Positions 4,008 through 5,904 of a stretch of 5,904 nucleotides of DNA are shown here, one piece after another. How positions within the stretch are numbered: position 1 is the stretch's first letter; each line of letters opens with the position of its first letter. A model generated the notes under the pieces. It made no database searches and was not told the origin of the DNA. It was given only the letters and a program-made list of their open reading frames with translations. Source of the DNA: Pseudomonadota bacterium (GTDB lineage: Bacteria > Pseudomonadota > Gammaproteobacteria > Natronospirales > REEB76); the NCBI GenBank assembly GCA_021779005.1, contig JAJYBN010000081.1, forward strand, positions 1 through 5,904, read 5' to 3'. A program made the translations under genes and the position numbers.

Positions 4008-5904
4008 TCATCCCACCCAAACCCGCGCGTTGTTGAACAGGCGCAACCACGGTGAATTCTCATCCCAGTCCTTCGGATGCCAGGACATTTGTACGCTGCG
4101 GAATACCCTCTCCGGGTGCGGCATCAACAAGGTGTAGCGACCGTCCGTGTTGCTGATGCCGGCGATCCCCAGCGGGGAGCCATTGGGGTTGGCAGGATAG
4201 CGTTCCGTGTGACGTTCGTGATTATCCACGAAACGCAGAGTAACGCGCCCACTCGCCAGCAGTTGCTGGGCGCCATCGGCGCGGGTGAATTCCGCACGCC
4301 CTTCTCCATGCGCCACCGCGATAGGCAATACCGTTCCTTCCATGCCGGCGAAAAAAACCGATGTGGACGGCTGGATCTCCACCAGGCTCAACCGGCCTTC
4401 GAATTGTTCCGATGTGTTGCGCACGAAACGCGGCCAGCCGACGGTGCCGGGAATCAGGTCGCCCAATGCCGCCATCATCTGGCAACCATTACAGACCCCC
4501 AGCCCGAAGCTGTCACTGCGGTCGAAGAAGCGCCCGAACTCATCACGCGCGCGTGGATTGAAAAGGATCGACTTGGCCCAGCCCTGCCCGGCACCCAGGA
4601 CATCACCATAGGAAAAACCGCCGCAGGCCACGATGCCGGCATAATCAGCCAGGCTTACCCGGCCTTCCATGATATCGGTCATGTGGACATCCACGGCCGC
4701 GAAGCCGGCGCGGTCGAATGCAGCCGCCATCTCCGTTTGCCCATTCACACCCTGTTCCCGCAGCACCGCAACACGCGGACGCAGCCCTTTGGCTATGTAG
4801 GGCGCCGCTGCATCCTCACTCCTATCGAACGTGAGCTTCACGTGCAGACCCGGATCACTTGCATCCGATTTGGTCTCGAACTCTTGCTGGGCACATACCG
4901 GGTTATCCCGCAGGCGCTGCATATGCAGACTGGTCTCGCTCCAGGTGCGTTGATATTCGGTTCTGGTATTGTCGAGGACGATCTGACCATGACTGGTAAA
5001 CAGCATGCGGTCATCTTCTAGCGGTGCGCCAATCACGGGTACGTTCAACAGCCCGTGGCTTGCGAACACACGCTGCACCAGCGGGACATCGGCTTCACGT
5101 ACCTGGATGACCGCGCCGGCTTCTTCGCTGAACAGGGCGGTAAACGCATCCTCACCCACATCATCCAGCCGCGCATCGATGCCGCAACGGGACGCAAACG
5201 CCATCTCACACAGACTCACGAACAACCCGCCATCGGAGCGGTCATGATAGGCGAGCAGCCTCTCGGCAGCATTCAGCTCCTGGATGGCGGCAAAAAAACC
5301 GCTTAATTCCGCGGCGCTGTCGATGTCCGGCGCGCGCTCACCGATCCCACTGAACACCTGTGCCACACAGGAACCACCCAGGCGGTTGTGGCCGGCGCCC
5401 AGATCGATCAGCAGGAGGCTGGTCTCTCCCTGGTCCAGCTGCAACTGCGGCGTCAGCGTTCGCCGCACATCCTCGACCGGCGCGAACGCAGATACGATGA
5501 GCGACAAGGGCGCCACCATGGTGCGGGTCGCGCCGTGCTGCTGCCAGACAGTCTGCATCGAGAGGGAATCCTTGCCCACCGGGATGGTGACGTTCAATGC
5601 CACGCACAGCTCGCTCACGGCTTTCACCGTGTCGTACAGCGCCGCATCTTCGCCCGGATATCCGCAGGCCGCCATCCAGTTCGCCGACAACCGCACCCTG
5701 GAGAGATCGCCGATGCCGGCAGCCGCGATATTGGTGAGTGCTTCGGCGATGGCCATGCGCCTCGAAGCCGGGGCAGCGAGCACCGCCAATGAGGTGCGTT
5801 CACCCATGGCCATGGCCTCGCCATGGTAGCCGTCGTAACCGGCCGCGGTCACTGCCAGGTCGCTGACCGGTACCTGCCATGGGCCCACCATCTGGTCACG
5901 CGCG
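4008..5904 (-). CDS. purL: Phosphoribosylformylglycinamidine synthase (FGAM synthase), large single-chain type, C-terminal half
   Basis: This enzyme catalyses the ATP- and glutamine-dependent conversion of FGAR to FGAM, the fourth step of de novo purine synthesis, in the cytoplasm. The reverse strand is open from the right edge to the TGA at 4008-4010, giving 631 residues of a protein of about 1295 in enterobacteria. Counting from the in-frame Met at 5891, which is internal and not the start, the second synthetase half includes [21 protein letters not shown] and [12 protein letters not shown]. The class I glutaminase domain begins near [17 protein letters not shown]. Its nucleophile is the first Cys of GVCNGCQMM (residue 467), and MPHPERVFR supplies His592 and Glu594. 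These lie 161, 36 and 34 residues from the end, exactly where Cys1135, His1260 and Glu1262 fall in the 1295-residue Salmonella enzyme. The glutaminase is therefore intact and fused, unlike the split PurS/PurQ/PurL systems of many bacteria. It converges on the M56 gene, and its promoter is off the window. Confidence 0.98.
   Translation of the reverse strand, partial: ARDQMVGPWQVPVSDLAVTAAGYDGYHGEAMAMGERTSLAVLAAPASRRMAIAEALTNIAAAGIGDLSRVRLSANWMAACGYPGEDAALYDTVKAVSELCVALNVTIPVGKDSLSMQTVWQQHGATRTMVAPLSLIVSAFAPVEDVRRTLTPQLQLDQGETSLLLIDLGAGHNRLGGSCVAQVFSGIGERAPDIDSAAELSGFFAAIQELNAAERLLAYHDRSDGGLFVSLCEMAFASRCGIDARLDDVGEDAFTALFSEEAGAVIQVREADVPLVQRVFASHGLLNVPVIGAPLEDDRMLFTSHGQIVLDNTRTEYQRTWSETSLHMQRLRDNPVCAQQEFETKSDASDPGLHVKLTFDRSEDAAAPYIAKGLRPRVAVLREQGVNGQTEMAAAFDRAGFAAVDVHMTDIMEGRVSLADYAGIVACGGFSYGDVLGAGQGWAKSILFNPRARDEFGRFFDRSDSFGLGVCNGCQMMAALGDLIPGTVGWPRFVRNTSEQFEGRLSLVEIQPSTSVFFAGMEGTVLPIAVAHGEGRAEFTRADGAQQLLASGRVTLRFVDNHERHTERYPANPNGSPLGIAGISNTDGRYTLLMPHPERVFRSVQMSWHPKDWDENSPWLRLFNNARVWVG

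Noticed and set aside
4077..5021. A 314-codon open frame on the plus strand
   Set aside because: It lies fully antisense to purL, whose conserved glutaminase motifs are on the minus strand. The plus-strand translation shows no recognisable domain.
1..5904. Mobile elements, CRISPR, tRNA or rRNA
   Set aside because: No regularly spaced repeats, cloverleaf-like sequence, transposase motifs or terminal inverted repeats were seen on reading both strands.

Overview
The window looks like a chromosomal segment of a gammaproteobacterium or close relative. The reasons are a single-chain, large-type PurL that matches enterobacterial PurL in its C-terminal spacing, a hutU of ordinary proteobacterial type, and a BlaR1-like M56 protein carrying a TonB-type C-terminal domain. 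The genus cannot be told from the sequence alone. No RNA gene, transposase, CRISPR array or attachment site was seen.

Layout. Positions 1-869 (minus strand) hold the N-terminal half of urocanate hydratase (hutU), which runs off the left edge. Positions 1033-1329 and 1405-1701 (both minus) encode two 98-residue predicted lipoproteins. They are paralogues of each other, lie 75 bases apart in the same direction, and are followed by a stem-loop that looks like an intrinsic terminator at about 978-1011. Positions 1738-1894 are a divergent control region. Positions 1895-2302 and 2299-3936 (plus strand) encode a BlaI/MecI-family repressor and a BlaR1/MecR1-like M56 membrane metallopeptidase, with a 4-base ATGA overlap. 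Positions 4008-5904 (minus) hold the C-terminal half of purL, convergent with the peptidase gene and running off the right edge.

The interesting part is 978-3936, a small accessory islet between two housekeeping metabolic genes. The divergent region contains two copies of the same perfect inverted repeat, TACTA-N6-TAGTA, at 1753-1768 and 1817-1832. Their centres are 64 bases apart, about six helical turns. A third, one-mismatch copy overlaps the first at 1739-1754. The 1753-1768 copy covers the best -10 candidate of the lipoprotein promoter, and the 1817-1832 copy lies in front of the repressor gene.

The simplest reading (inference) is a self-contained switch. The BlaI-like repressor would hold down both its own operon and the lipoprotein pair. 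The M56 protein would sense an envelope signal and trigger proteolytic loss of the repressor, and the two small lipoproteins would be the output. The sensor has no penicillin-binding domain and no beta-lactamase gene is present, so this is unlikely to be a classical beta-lactam response. The peptidase instead ends in a TonB_C-like domain plus a short two-cysteine tail that loosely resembles the C-x-P-x-S-H-x-C motif shared by the lipoproteins. What it senses is unknown.
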